Source: Paenarthrobacter aurescens
GTDB taxonomy: Bacteria > Actinomycetota > Actinomycetes > Actinomycetales > Micrococcaceae
Reading direction: 5' to 3'
Length of the DNA stretch: 64,000 nt
Assembly: GCF_025421775.1 (NCBI RefSeq)
Contig: NZ_JAOEFX010000011.1
Coordinates: forward strand, 1-64,000
In this document: in pieces, positions 43,803-52,339 of the stretch
Numbering within the stretch: the stretch's first letter is position 1
How the letters are laid out: the number at the start of each line of letters is the position of its first letter
Notes under the pieces: generated by a model
Databases searched by the model: none
What the model was told of the DNA's origin: nothing
Seen by the model: only the letters and a program-made list of their open reading frames with translations
Position numbers and translations under genes: made by a program

Positions 43803-44587
43803 GATGACTCTGAGGCTACTCTGTCGCTGGCGTGCTGACGGAAAAACGCTGCTGATTCTTCGAAAATGGTGGGGGCATCAACATCCATCGTGGCAACGTG
43901 GCCGCTGTGGGGGAGCGTGACGACTTTCAAGCGGGATGATGCGATGTGCCTCCTGATGGTGGCCACGGAGCTTGGCGGTATGACACCGTCCACTGATGAC
44001 TTGAACACCAATGCGGGAGCCTTCACCCTGGGCAACCCGCGTGCCGCCGCGCGGAAGAGCTTCTTGAGTTCATGCACCGATTTCAGGGGCGTCTTGGAAT
44101 AGTCCCCGGTCTCAGCCGTGGCCGGGGCTGGTGTGTCCTCCACGATGGGAGTGGTGGTGGGCATGACGTACTTCAGGGCGCCCACATACTTCACCCGGCG
44201 GTCATAGAAGCTGAGGCCGGGGTTGACCAGAACCAGCCCGGGAACATCGTGCTGCGAGGCCACCCGAAGGGCCACTGCGCCTCCCATGGATAGGCCTGCC
44301 ACGAAACAGGTTTCTGTCTGCGCCGCAAGGTCCAGGTAGCTCTGTTCAAAGGTGCGGTACCAGTCCTGCCAACGGGTGGTTGCGAGATCCTGCCAACTGG
44401 TGCCGTGGCCGGGGAGGAGCGGCACGGAAACAGCAAATCCTTGGGAGGCCAAGTATTCGGCCCAGGGGAGCATGCTGAGCGGGCTGCCCGTGAAGCCGTG
44501 GCAAATAGCCACTCCGATACTGGCATTGGGCCCGTGTCCGGCATGGTGGAAGGCGAGCGGCGCGGCGGGTGTGTGGCGTTCCGTCAT
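43799..44587 (-). CDS. Alpha/beta hydrolase, carboxylesterase type (copy 2)
   Basis: A 262-residue paralogue of the previous entry: CHGFTGSPLSMLPWAEYLAS, PLLPGHGTSWQDL, nucleophile S100 in GLSMGG, Asp in KSSVDGVI and His in HSGHVATMDVD. The catalytic Ser-Asp-His triad is intact in both copies, so neither is decayed. ATG 44587 (MTERHT) is taken; ATG 44596 is an alternative. Upstream it faces the acyltransferase gene with ~110 bases between, so the two may be jointly regulated. Confidence 0.88.
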   Translation of the reverse strand: MTERHTPAAPLAFHHAGHGPNASIGVAICHGFTGSPLSMLPWAEYLASQGFAVSVPLLPGHGTSWQDLATTRWQDWYRTFEQSYLDLAAQTETCFVAGLSMGGAVALRVASQHDVPGLVLVNPGLSFYDRRVKYVGALKYVMPTTTPIVEDTPAPATAETGDYSKTPLKSVHELKKLFRAAARGLPRVKAPALVFKSSVDGVIPPSSVATIRRHIASSRLKVVTLPHSGHVATMDVDAPTIFEESAAFFRQHASDRVASESS

Positions 44588-44696
44588 GGGTCCCATCGTG
44601 TCACTGTTCCGGAGAATTCTCACTGGAGTAGGGTTGCAGTTGAGTGCCGGCCGGGTTGCCGGAAGCATGCCAACCGTCGGCCGTGAGAGGACAAAC

Positions 44697-45500
44697 GTGT
44701 TCTATTGGGTCATGAAGAGGATCTTTCTGGGTCCCATCCTTAAAATCCTGTTCCGGCCTTGGGTCAAGGGCCTGGACAATGTTCCTGAAAGCGGCGCGGC
44801 GATCCTGGCGTCCAACCATCTCTCTTTTTCGGACTCCATCTTCCTGCCCCTGATGGTCCACCGGCCGGTGATCTTCCTGGCCAAGTCCGAGTATTTCACC
44901 GGGAAAGGTGTGAAAGGTCGACTCACGGCGCTGTTTTTCCGGCTCAGCAACCAACTCCCCATGGACCGTTCGGGAGGCGCCGCGTCGGAGATGTCACTGC
45001 AGGCCGGCAAGGACGTCCTGACTGGCGGGGGCCTGCTCGGAATCTACCCGGAAGGCACGCGCAGCCCCGATGCCAGGCTCTACCGCGGCAAGGTGGGCGT
45101 CGCCAGGCTTGCACTGCAAACGCGGGTGCCCGTGGTGCCCGTGGCCATGATCGGGACGGAGAAAGTCCAGCCGATCGGCAAACGGCTGCCGAGTATCCGC
45201 CGGATTGGCATCATTGTGGGGCAGCCGTTGGACTTCAGCCGGTACTACGGCATGGAGGACGATCGGCTGATCCAGCGGGCAGTGACCGACGAAATCATGT
45301 ATGAGTTGATGCGGCTCTCCGGCCAGGAGTACGTGGATGAGTACGCCGCTGTGGTCAAGGCCCGGCTGGCCGGCAAGGGGCCCGAGCCCGTCCACAAGGT
45401 AGAGGTTGCCGAGGACGCCGCTGATGACATCGCTGATGACATCGCGGAGAACATCAACGAACCCGGGCCTGATGGGGACGAATCACATCGGAAACTGTGA
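44697..45500 (+). CDS. 1-Acyl-sn-glycerol-3-phosphate acyltransferase (PlsC family, second copy)
   Basis: A 267-residue acyltransferase: block I NHLSFSD, block III YPEGTRSPDARLYRGKVG, block IV PVVPVAMIGTEKV. The GTG at 44697 has GAGAGG upstream and gives MFYWVMKRIF, a membrane-association helix. The C-terminus is an acidic Ala/Asp tail with a short repeat (ADDIADDIAENI). It matches the Rv2182c position upstream of aroG. Differs from the der-linked copy at 26353 in this tail and N-terminus. Confidence 0.92.
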   Translation: MFYWVMKRIFLGPILKILFRPWVKGLDNVPESGAAILASNHLSFSDSIFLPLMVHRPVIFLAKSEYFTGKGVKGRLTALFFRLSNQLPMDRSGGAASEMSLQAGKDVLTGGGLLGIYPEGTRSPDARLYRGKVGVARLALQTRVPVVPVAMIGTEKVQPIGKRLPSIRRIGIIVGQPLDFSRYYGMEDDRLIQRAVTDEIMYELMRLSGQEYVDEYAAVVKARLAGKGPEPVHKVEVAEDAADDIADDIAENINEPGPDGDESHRKL

Positions 45501-45566
45501 CGCAGGCGGCAGCATCGGTTACGCCTCCGGTCCCGCAACCTTGCCGGAGGCTACTACTCTTGAAGG

Positions 45567-46970
45567 GTGACTGAGCTAACCGCGAACACCGCATCCTCCG
45601 TAGCAGATCCTCTCGCCAGCACCGCCCAGAGCGGGGCAGCGAACTATCCCGGGCTCGACGCCTGGCGGGACCTGCCGATCTCCCAGCAGCCCACATGGTC
45701 GGACGCTGACGTCTTCAAGGCCTCCGTCAAGGAGCTCTCCGTGGTGCCGCCCCTGGTTTTCGCCGGCGAAGTGGACGTTCTCCGGGAGCGCCTCGCCGCT
45801 GCAGCGCAGGGTAAAGCGTTCCTCCTGCAGGGTGGCGACTGCGCTGAGACTTTTGAGGCTGCCACTGCGGACAAGATCAGCGCCCGCGTCAAGACGATCC
45901 TGCAGATGGCCGTGGTGTTGACCTACGGCGCGGCCATGCCCGTCATCAAGATGGGGCGCATGGCCGGCCAGTTCGCCAAGCCGCGCTCGTCCAATGATGA
46001 GACCCGCGACGGTGTCACGCTTCCGGCCTACCGCGGCGACATCGTCAACGGCTACGATTTCACCCCGGAATCCCGCGCGCATGATGCCGGCAGGATGCTC
46101 AAGGCGTACCACACCTCCGCCTCCACGCTGAACCTCATCCGCGCCTTCACCCAGGGTGGTTTTGCGGATCTTCGCCTGGTCCACCAGTGGAACAAGGGCT
46201 TCACGGAAAATCCGGCGCACGCCCGCTACGAATCGCTGGCACGCGATATTGACCGTGCCATCAGCTTCATGGACTCCTGTGGCGCGGACTTCGAGGCACT
46301 CAAGCGGGTGGAGTTCTTCGCCAGCCACGAGGCACTGCTGCTGGACTATGAGCGTGCGCTGACCCGCATCGATTCACGGACCGGTCTGCCCTACGACACC
46401 TCCTCACACTTCCTGTGGATCGGCGAGCGTACCCGCGAACTCGACCATGCCCACGTGGACTTCCTGTCCCGCGTGCGGAACCCGATCGGCGTCAAGCTCG
46501 GACCCACCACCAGTGGTGATGACGCATTGCGCCTGATCGACAAGCTGGACCCCAACCGGGAACCGGGACGCCTGACGTTCATCACGCGCATGGGTGCCAA
46601 GAACATCCGCGAAAAGCTGCCGGCCGTCGTCGAGCGCGTCACTGCTTCCGGCGCCCAGGTGCTGTGGGTGACAGATCCGATGCACGGCAACACTGTCACC
46701 TCGCCGAACGGCTACAAGACCCGCAACTTCGATGACGTGATCGATGAAGTACGTGGCTTCTTCGAGGTCCACCACTCTTTGGGCACGGTACCCGGCGGTC
46801 TCCACGTCGAAATGACCGGTGACGACGTTGCTGAGTGCTTGGGCGGCGCTGACCCGGTCGACCAGGACGCATTCCTGGACCGCTATGAGTCAGTGTGCGA
46901 TCCCCGCCTGAACCACATGCAGTCCCTTGAGATGGCCTTCCTGGTGGCTGGAGCCCTCTCCAAGCGATAA
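45567..46970 (+). CDS. aroG: Class II DAHP synthase
   Basis: A 467-residue enzyme that begins the shikimate pathway by joining phosphoenolpyruvate and erythrose 4-phosphate. Class II (plant-like) hallmarks are FLLQGGDCAETF, GQFAKPRSSNDETRDG, EFFASHEALLLDYE, GERTRELDHAHVDFLSRV and VTDPMHGNTV. GTG start with GAAGG overlapping it closely. The gene order plsC-aroG-kinase matches Rv2182c/Rv2178c/Rv2176. A bidirectional terminator follows. Confidence 0.96.
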   Translation: MTELTANTASSVADPLASTAQSGAANYPGLDAWRDLPISQQPTWSDADVFKASVKELSVVPPLVFAGEVDVLRERLAAAAQGKAFLLQGGDCAETFEAATADKISARVKTILQMAVVLTYGAAMPVIKMGRMAGQFAKPRSSNDETRDGVTLPAYRGDIVNGYDFTPESRAHDAGRMLKAYHTSASTLNLIRAFTQGGFADLRLVHQWNKGFTENPAHARYESLARDIDRAISFMDSCGADFEALKRVEFFASHEALLLDYERALTRIDSRTGLPYDTSSHFLWIGERTRELDHAHVDFLSRVRNPIGVKLGPTTSGDDALRLIDKLDPNREPGRLTFITRMGAKNIREKLPAVVERVTASGAQVLWVTDPMHGNTVTSPNGYKTRNFDDVIDEVRGFFEVHHSLGTVPGGLHVEMTGDDVAECLGGADPVDQDAFLDRYESVCDPRLNHMQSLEMAFLVAGALSKR

Positions 46971-46981
46971 AAACGCACAAC

Positions 46982-47015
46982 AAAGGCGCGGTCCGGATTC
47001 CCGGGCCGCGCCTTT
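46982..47015. terminator. Bidirectional terminator between aroG and the PASTA kinase gene
   Basis: A 15-bp stem (46982-46996 with 47001-47015, one G-U) with an ATTC loop starts with AAA and ends with TTTT. The genes on both sides converge on it. Confidence 0.9.
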
Positions 47016-47032
47016 TGTCTTTTGCGCCTGAA

Positions 47033-49105
47033 CTAAACGACTGTCAGCGTTACGACCGATCCTTCGGGAACGTCCTTATCTACGGGATTCTGGTCCCGGA
47101 CGGTGCCAAAGAATCCCCCCAGAATCTCATTGACCTTCACTTCGAAACCCAGGGCCTCCAGCTGCTGCCGGGCTTCCTTGGCTTGCTTGCCTACAAAGTT
47201 CGGAACCTTCACCATCTTGGGTCCCTTGGACACGGTCAGTGTCACCGCCTCGCCGCGGATGAGCGTGCCGTTGGCCGGAGCTTGCGAGACGACAGCGCCC
47301 TTGGGCACCGTCTTGTCATTGACGGTCTCCGGAGCCACAACGGCTTTCAGCCCGGCATCCTGAAGGGCCTTGACGGCAGCGTCCTGCGCCAAGCCGCGTA
47401 CGTCCGGCACAGGAATGGGCTGAGGTCCCTTGGACACCACCAGAGCCACCGGAGTGCCGTGCCGCACCTCGATGCCCTTGGCCGGGTCCTGGGCAATCAC
47501 GACGCCGGCAGGAACCTTCTCGTCGAACGCTTCAGTGACGTTGCCAAGGGCCATTTCGGCGGCGTTTAGCGCCGTTTTGGCTTCGGCAAGGCTGCCACCG
47601 GTCAAGCCGGGCAGCGCGAAAAGCTGGGCTCCTTTGGAGACAAAGAGGGTGATGGGCTGAAATTTCCGTACTTCTGCGCCGGATTCCGGTTCGGTTCCCA
47701 CGGTTAGCCCGGCCAGTATGTCGTCGTCGAAGACGTCTCGTGGTTCCGACTGGAATCCTGCGGTGCGGAGGAGCTGCTGTGCTTCGGCCACTGTCTTGTT
47801 CTTGACGTCAGGCACTGTCCCCGGTGAGCCCGGTCCCATACCGAAGAACCATCCGGCGGATGCTGCAAGCATCGCAAGAATGACGATCACGACGGCCCAG
47901 ATCACGCCACGTCGGCGGGGGTTGCCTTCGCGCAGCGGCCGAACCGGTGTGGCCGCTGCGCGGGCCCGGTCCTTGGTCTGCTGCCGTTCCAGCCTCTTGA
48001 GTTCCCGCTTACCGGGTTGGCGAAGGTCTTGGTCGATATCCGCACCAGACGTGGCTGCCCTGGAATGCTGAAGCGCGGAACCACCGGCGGCCATGATGGT
48101 GGTGGGGTTGCTCTGGTGGGATATGAATTCAGTGGGCGACGCCGTGGCGGGCAGCGACTCCGTAGGGTTCGCTGCCGCGCTGCCGAGGGTTGTGGTGGCG
48201 GCAGTGGGCGGAGGTGGGAACGGCGTGGGGACCGGACCCTGCCGGTGATCGAGTTCCTCGTCGGTAAGTGTGGTGCGGATGTGGCGGAGCTCGGTCAGCA
48301 AGGCAGATCCGTCCACCGGCCTGTTCTCGGCGTCGGCCGCGGTGCACCACTGAACCAATTCGTCCAGGTCCTCGGCCAGGCCGGGAGCGGCCTCGGAGGG
48401 GCGTCCGACCACTGCGTTGACGTGCTGGTAGGCGACTTGGATGGGGGAGTCGCCTGAATAGGGTTGCTGACCAGTCAACATCTCGTAAAGCATGATGCCT
48501 GCCGAGTAGATGTCGCTGCGGGCATCCGCGGGTTGTCCGAGGACCAGTTCGGGAGCCAGATACGCCACCGTTCCAATCAAGGCGCCCGTGCTGGTGTTGG
48601 CCGAGACTGCCCTTGCCAGGCCAAAGTCACCCACCTTGATGCGACCGTCATCGGCTATCAGTACGTTCTCGGGTTTGATGTCGCGGTGGATCAAGCCTGA
48701 ACTGTGGGCCGCGGCGAGACCTTCGATGACAGGATCAATAAGAGCGAGGGCAAGCCGGGGCGGCAGGGCGCTTTGTTCGTTGAGAACGTCACGAAGAGTG
48801 TGTCCCTTGACGTACTCCATGACGAGGTAGGCGATGTGTCCGTCCTCGCCCTGGTCCAGTACCCCGACGATATGGGGATGCGAGAGGCTGGCGGCAGCTT
48901 TCGCTTCGCGGCTCAGGCGCTCCAGGAACGTGGGATCGTTGGCCAGGTGCGGGTGCAGGACTTTGAGGGCCACGTCGCGCTCCAGGCGCTGGTCCGTGGC
49001 CAGGTAAACAGTGGACATACCGCCCCTTGCAAGGCGGGAACGGACCATGTATCGCCCGTCCACGATGGTCCCAATGAGGTGGTCCTGCGTTGGTTCTTGC
49101 ACCAT
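47033..49105 (-). CDS. Serine/threonine protein kinase with four PASTA repeats (pknL position)
   Basis: A 690-residue membrane kinase. Kinase domain ~10-280: glycine loop LARGGMSTVYLA, K48, HRDIKPEN (H140, R141, D142), DFG 160-162 and an activation loop with T171/S172/T173 resembling the PknB autophosphorylation sites. A Pro/Ala/Thr-rich juxtamembrane linker leads to a transmembrane helix (VIWAVVIVILAMLAASAGWFF), then four extracytoplasmic PASTA repeats, which bind muropeptides or lipid II in related kinases. Location between aroG and an Rv2175c homologue corresponds to pknL, but mycobacterial PknL has no PASTA repeats. Confidence 0.94.
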   Translation of the reverse strand: MVQEPTQDHLIGTIVDGRYMVRSRLARGGMSTVYLATDQRLERDVALKVLHPHLANDPTFLERLSREAKAAASLSHPHIVGVLDQGEDGHIAYLVMEYVKGHTLRDVLNEQSALPPRLALALIDPVIEGLAAAHSSGLIHRDIKPENVLIADDGRIKVGDFGLARAVSANTSTGALIGTVAYLAPELVLGQPADARSDIYSAGIMLYEMLTGQQPYSGDSPIQVAYQHVNAVVGRPSEAAPGLAEDLDELVQWCTAADAENRPVDGSALLTELRHIRTTLTDEELDHRQGPVPTPFPPPPTAATTTLGSAAANPTESLPATASPTEFISHQSNPTTIMAAGGSALQHSRAATSGADIDQDLRQPGKRELKRLERQQTKDRARAAATPVRPLREGNPRRRGVIWAVVIVILAMLAASAGWFFGMGPGSPGTVPDVKNKTVAEAQQLLRTAGFQSEPRDVFDDDILAGLTVGTEPESGAEVRKFQPITLFVSKGAQLFALPGLTGGSLAEAKTALNAAEMALGNVTEAFDEKVPAGVVIAQDPAKGIEVRHGTPVALVVSKGPQPIPVPDVRGLAQDAAVKALQDAGLKAVVAPETVNDKTVPKGAVVSQAPANGTLIRGEAVTLTVSKGPKMVKVPNFVGKQAKEARQQLEALGFEVKVNEILGGFFGTVRDQNPVDKDVPEGSVVTLTVV

Positions 49106-49179
49106 ACGATCCTAAACGAGGCAGGGAAGGGGCCCGAATCCACCTGGGATCCGGGCCCCTTCCGAGGTGCTGCGAAGGT

Positions 49180-50520
49180 CTAGCCGAAAGTGCGCTGGCG
49201 GGCCTTGATCGACTCGACGTAACGCTTGGTGTCGTCGTACATGCCGTACTTGCTGACCGAGTACTGGCCTTGGTAGTAACCGGCAATTGCCGTGTCCAGG
49301 TCCTTGCTCGTGGCGATCAGGGCCCGGATGATCGCGACACCAGCAGTGGCGTTGTCATACGGGTCCAGGAGGTTGAGCTTCCGGCCCACCAGATCGGAGG
49401 CCCACTGGCCCGAGGAAGGAATGACCTGCATGGTGCCGATGGCGTTGGCCGGCGAAACTGCCCGCTGGTCAAAGCCGGATTCCTGCTCGGCGAAGGCCAG
49501 CGCCAAGGATGGGCTGACCCCCATGCGCCGGGCTGTGTCCGCCACGATGCTCTTCATTTCAGCACGGCTTGGGACCGGGGAGGCGTTCAGCAGGGCCTTG
49601 TTTTCGTTCGCTGAGCTGACGACGGCCGGCGGGTACGTGAACCCCAGGAATGTGCTGGGGACCAGGGGTTTGGTTTCACCGGCGGGCTGGAGGCTGGCGC
49701 CGGGAATGGTGAGTTTTTGCCCGGGGTAGATAACGGTGGTGGCCGTCACCTTGTTGGCCGTCATCAGCGCACTCAGGGAAACCCCATGGCGGGATGCGAT
49801 GGAGCTCAGCGTGTCGCCGGCTTTGATGGTGTAAGTGCCCGTGCCGGCCAAAGGAGCGGGAGCAGGAGCAGGAGCAGGCGTCGGGGCGGCGGGAGCCGAG
49901 GGAGCGGATCCGCCGCTGACCTTGATCTTCTGGCCTGGGTAGATGATGGAACTTCCGTTGAGGTTGTTCCAGCTGAAGATGCTGGACAGCGGCACACCAT
50001 GCTTGGCGGCAATGGCGCCCAAGGTGTCGCCGGATACCACGGTGTAGACCGTTGCATTGTTGGGGGCGCTGGGAGCGGAAGGGGCGGCAGGTTGCGCCGG
50101 CGCCGGGGTGGCTGCACCCGTGAGTTTGATGCTCTGGCCCGGGTAGATCAGCGTGGTGGCGGTGAGCTTGTTCAGCTGGAGGAGCGCGTTGGTGTCCAGA
50201 TTGAATCTGCGGGCAATTGCACTGATGGTGTCCCCGCGGACAATCGTGTAAGTGTCCGGGACAGTGGGAGCCATGGGGCGCAAGGCTGCCGGGAGGGTCG
50301 TCGCGACCGACTGGGCCGGGATAACGGTGCCGGCGTTGACGGCCTGTGCCTTCATGGCGGCAGCAAGCGTGGCGGGGACCTTGCGGGGCTGGGGTGCCGG
50401 TGCAGCCATGGATGGTTGGGCCAGGGCAAGCGAGGACAAAACCACGGCGGGAAGCGCAGCCGTGGTTGCCGCGATAACCGGCATGCTCATGGTTCGTTTC
50501 GGCGAGCGGGGCGTCGTCAT
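49180..50520 (-). CDS. Secreted LysM-domain lytic transglycosylase
   Basis: A 446-residue secreted peptidoglycan hydrolase. Signal peptide MTTPRSPKRTMSMP...ALAQPSMAAP (~1-35), three LysM domains separated by Pro/Ala/Ser linkers (YTIVRGDTISAIARRFN, YTVVSGDTLGAIAAKHG, YTIKAGDTLSSIASRHG), and a C-terminal SLT-type domain with the catalytic Glu in AFAEQESGFDQRAVSPANA followed by GTMQVIP. ATG 50520 has GAGG upstream; ATG 50535 is an alternative. It is transcribed towards the kinase gene, 74 bases away. Confidence 0.92.
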   Translation of the reverse strand: MTTPRSPKRTMSMPVIAATTAALPAVVLSSLALAQPSMAAPAPQPRKVPATLAAAMKAQAVNAGTVIPAQSVATTLPAALRPMAPTVPDTYTIVRGDTISAIARRFNLDTNALLQLNKLTATTLIYPGQSIKLTGAATPAPAQPAAPSAPSAPNNATVYTVVSGDTLGAIAAKHGVPLSSIFSWNNLNGSSIIYPGQKIKVSGGSAPSAPAAPTPAPAPAPAPLAGTGTYTIKAGDTLSSIASRHGVSLSALMTANKVTATTVIYPGQKLTIPGASLQPAGETKPLVPSTFLGFTYPPAVVSSANENKALLNASPVPSRAEMKSIVADTARRMGVSPSLALAFAEQESGFDQRAVSPANAIGTMQVIPSSGQWASDLVGRKLNLLDPYDNATAGVAIIRALIATSKDLDTAIAGYYQGQYSVSKYGMYDDTKRYVESIKARQRTFG

Positions 50521-50561
50521 GAAAAGTGTCCTCATCTCAACAGCGGGGGGTGAATGGTGGC

Positions 50562-50635
50562 GCTGTTGCCAGTGTTACCAATGTTACTGATGTTATCAAT
50601 GGTGCAAGTGTGATCAGTGTGAATCTCTCACACTT
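50562..50635 (-). promoter_or_regulatory. 9-bp tandem repeats and palindrome in the LysM gene upstream region
   Basis: Four imperfect 9-bp units lie head to tail at 50562-50597 (on the plus strand GCTGTTGCC, AGTGTTACC, AATGTTACT, GATGTTATC). Next is the palindrome AGTGTGA-ATCTC-TCACACT at 50616-50634, plus another AAGTGTGA at 50606-50613. They lie 40-115 bases upstream of the LysM start and 145-220 bases before the divergent Rv2175c-like start. The palindrome resembles a CRP site but has 5 not 6 central bases. Function is unknown. Confidence 0.55.
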
Positions 50636-50779
50636 AATGAATCGGCACAACAATTCCAGCCGTTCGGGATTATTCACTCCAATTTGTTGGCAATGGAAAG
50701 ACGGCTTAACAACAGGCGGCCAAGGCCGGCGCAGGACTCCGGCTAGGCGCCGGGAGGGGCGGCGTGGCAACCTTGATTC

Positions 50780-51133
50780 GTGAGTAATGTAGAAAGCCTT
50801 GTTTCCGACTGGCTCCCGCTGCCGGATGTCGCCGAGCAGTTGGAAGTTTCCATCACCAAAGTCCACGGACTTCTGGATGAGCGTGCGCTTGTAGCCATCA
50901 GGCGGGGAGAACGGAATATCCGCTCAATCCCGGCCCTGTTTATCCAAGACGGGCATGTTGTAGACAGCTTGAAGGGAACCATTGCCGTTCTCAGCGATGC
51001 TGGCTATACCGACGAAGAGTTGATCGTTTGGCTTTTCACCCCGGACGAGTCACTTCGGGGGCGTCCTGTTGATGCCCTGCGCGAGGGACGTAAGACTGAG
51101 ATCAGGCGCCGCGCCCAGTCTTTGGCCTGGTAG
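50780..51133 (+). CDS. Small DNA-binding protein, Rv2175c-like
   Basis: A 117-residue protein with a helix-turn-helix (WLPLPDVAEQLEVSITKVHGLLDERALVAIRRGERN, ~11-47) and a helical C-terminal half (YTDEELIVWLFTPDESLRGRPVDALREGR). In M. tuberculosis the Rv2175c protein is a PknL substrate whose DNA binding is lost on phosphorylation of an N-terminal Thr; the N-terminus here (MSNVESLVSDWL) has no Thr in the first 25 residues before T26, so that control may differ. GTG start without an obvious ribosome binding site. Divergent from the LysM gene. Confidence 0.88.
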   Translation: MSNVESLVSDWLPLPDVAEQLEVSITKVHGLLDERALVAIRRGERNIRSIPALFIQDGHVVDSLKGTIAVLSDAGYTDEELIVWLFTPDESLRGRPVDALREGRKTEIRRRAQSLAW

Positions 51134-51174
51134 CAGCGCCACCGCGCCCTCACCGGCGCGAACCGAACAAAAAG

Positions 51175-51206
51175 CAGACGACGGCGGTTCCTACCGCCGT
51201 CGTCTG
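51175..51206. terminator. Bidirectional terminator between the Rv2175c-like gene and the prenyl synthase gene
   Basis: A 14-bp perfect stem (51175-51188 with 51193-51206) with a TCCT loop, preceded by AAAA(A) on the plus strand, lies between convergent genes. Confidence 0.88.
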
Positions 51207-51244
51207 TCTCATGTCACGTTCGTGCCGGTAATGGAGCCGTCGTT

Positions 51245-52339
51245 TCAGGCGGCGCGGCTGACAGCGGCCTCGGCCAGTTGGCGCAGTGCCGTCAGCGGCA
51301 CATCGTGGAGCGGCAAGCGTTCCAGCGCTTCAAAGGCTTGGTTGCTCAACTCCGAAATCAGGGATTCGGTGGCATCCAAAGCGCCGCATGCAACCATGAT
51401 GTGACGGATTTCGGCTACTTCGTCTTCGCCGAGACTCGGCTTGCCGAGCATGCGGTCAAGGTAATCCGCTTCGGCTGCAGATGCCTGATTGATGGCAAAG
51501 CCAACCAGAACGGTGCGTTTGCCCTCGCGCAGATCGTCGCCTGCCGGTTTGCCAGTGGTTTCAGGGTCTCCGAAGACTCCCAGGACGTCGTCCCGCATTT
51601 GGAACGCCTCGCCAAGTGGCAATGAGAACTCGGAGTATTTCTTCAGAAGCCCGTCAGGGGCTCCGGCCAGCGCGCCCCCCAAAGCCAACGGATGTTCGGT
51701 GGAGTACTTAGCCGATTTGTACCGGATGATCGATTTTGCGCGGTCAACCGAGCTGCCCCGATCGCGGACAGGGCCAGCCACTTCCTCCAGGATGTCGAGG
51801 TATTGACCGGCCATGACCTCGGCCCTCATGACGTTGAAGATGCGTCGTGCAGGGGTTCCGGAAGCGGCCCGGGGACCAATGTCGGTGAAGGCTTCCTCGC
51901 TGTAGGACAGGCAGAGGTCGCCGGTCAAGATGGCCGCTGCGTCCCCAAACCGTCCACTGTCCAGAGCCCAGGCGTTCATTTCGTGGAGTTGGCCGAAGCG
52001 TTTGTGGACGCTGGGGCCACCCCGGCGCGTATCGGACCGGTCAATGATGTCGTCATGGATCAGTGCTGCTGCCTGGAAAAGTTCGAGTGCGCATCCGGCA
52101 GTAATGATGTCGGGGTCATCTGCGTGGCCGCCCGCCCCCCGCCAACCCCAGTAGCACATCAACGCCCGAAGGCGTTTGCCGCCAGTGACCAGATTGGCAA
52201 TCGATCCGATGAGGGGAGCGACGTCCGCGGATACCGCAGCCATGACGTCCTGCTGCTCCGACAGGAATCCACTCAGTCTGTCGGCGACGCCGCTGATGAA
52301 CTGCGACTGTTCGGATGCCACGTGGGTTAAGGCCGTCAC
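51245..52339 (-). CDS. Polyprenyl (geranylgeranyl) diphosphate synthase, IdsA type
   Basis: A 364-residue trans-prenyltransferase. The first Asp-rich motif is IHDDIIDRSDTRRG (DDIID), the second QMRDDVLGVFGD (DDVLG), followed by KPAGDDLREGKRT. These fit geranylgeranyl or longer chain synthases of isoprenoid/menaquinone/carotenoid pathways; chain length cannot be fixed by eye. GTG start overlaps the stop of the lipoprotein gene (GTGA), so the two are translationally coupled. M. tuberculosis has idsA2 (Rv2173) at this place. Confidence 0.92.
   Translation of the reverse strand: MTALTHVASEQSQFISGVADRLSGFLSEQQDVMAAVSADVAPLIGSIANLVTGGKRLRALMCYWGWRGAGGHADDPDIITAGCALELFQAAALIHDDIIDRSDTRRGGPSVHKRFGQLHEMNAWALDSGRFGDAAAILTGDLCLSYSEEAFTDIGPRAASGTPARRIFNVMRAEVMAGQYLDILEEVAGPVRDRGSSVDRAKSIIRYKSAKYSTEHPLALGGALAGAPDGLLKKYSEFSLPLGEAFQMRDDVLGVFGDPETTGKPAGDDLREGKRTVLVGFAINQASAAEADYLDRMLGKPSLGEDEVAEIRHIMVACGALDATESLISELSNQAFEALERLPLHDVPLTALRQLAEAAVSRAA

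Noticed and set aside
50521-50779. c-di-AMP (ydaO) riboswitch upstream of the LysM gene
   Set aside because: Actinobacterial cell-wall hydrolase genes often carry this riboswitch, so I looked for its conserved core. I could not see it, and the region is short and made of simple repeats.
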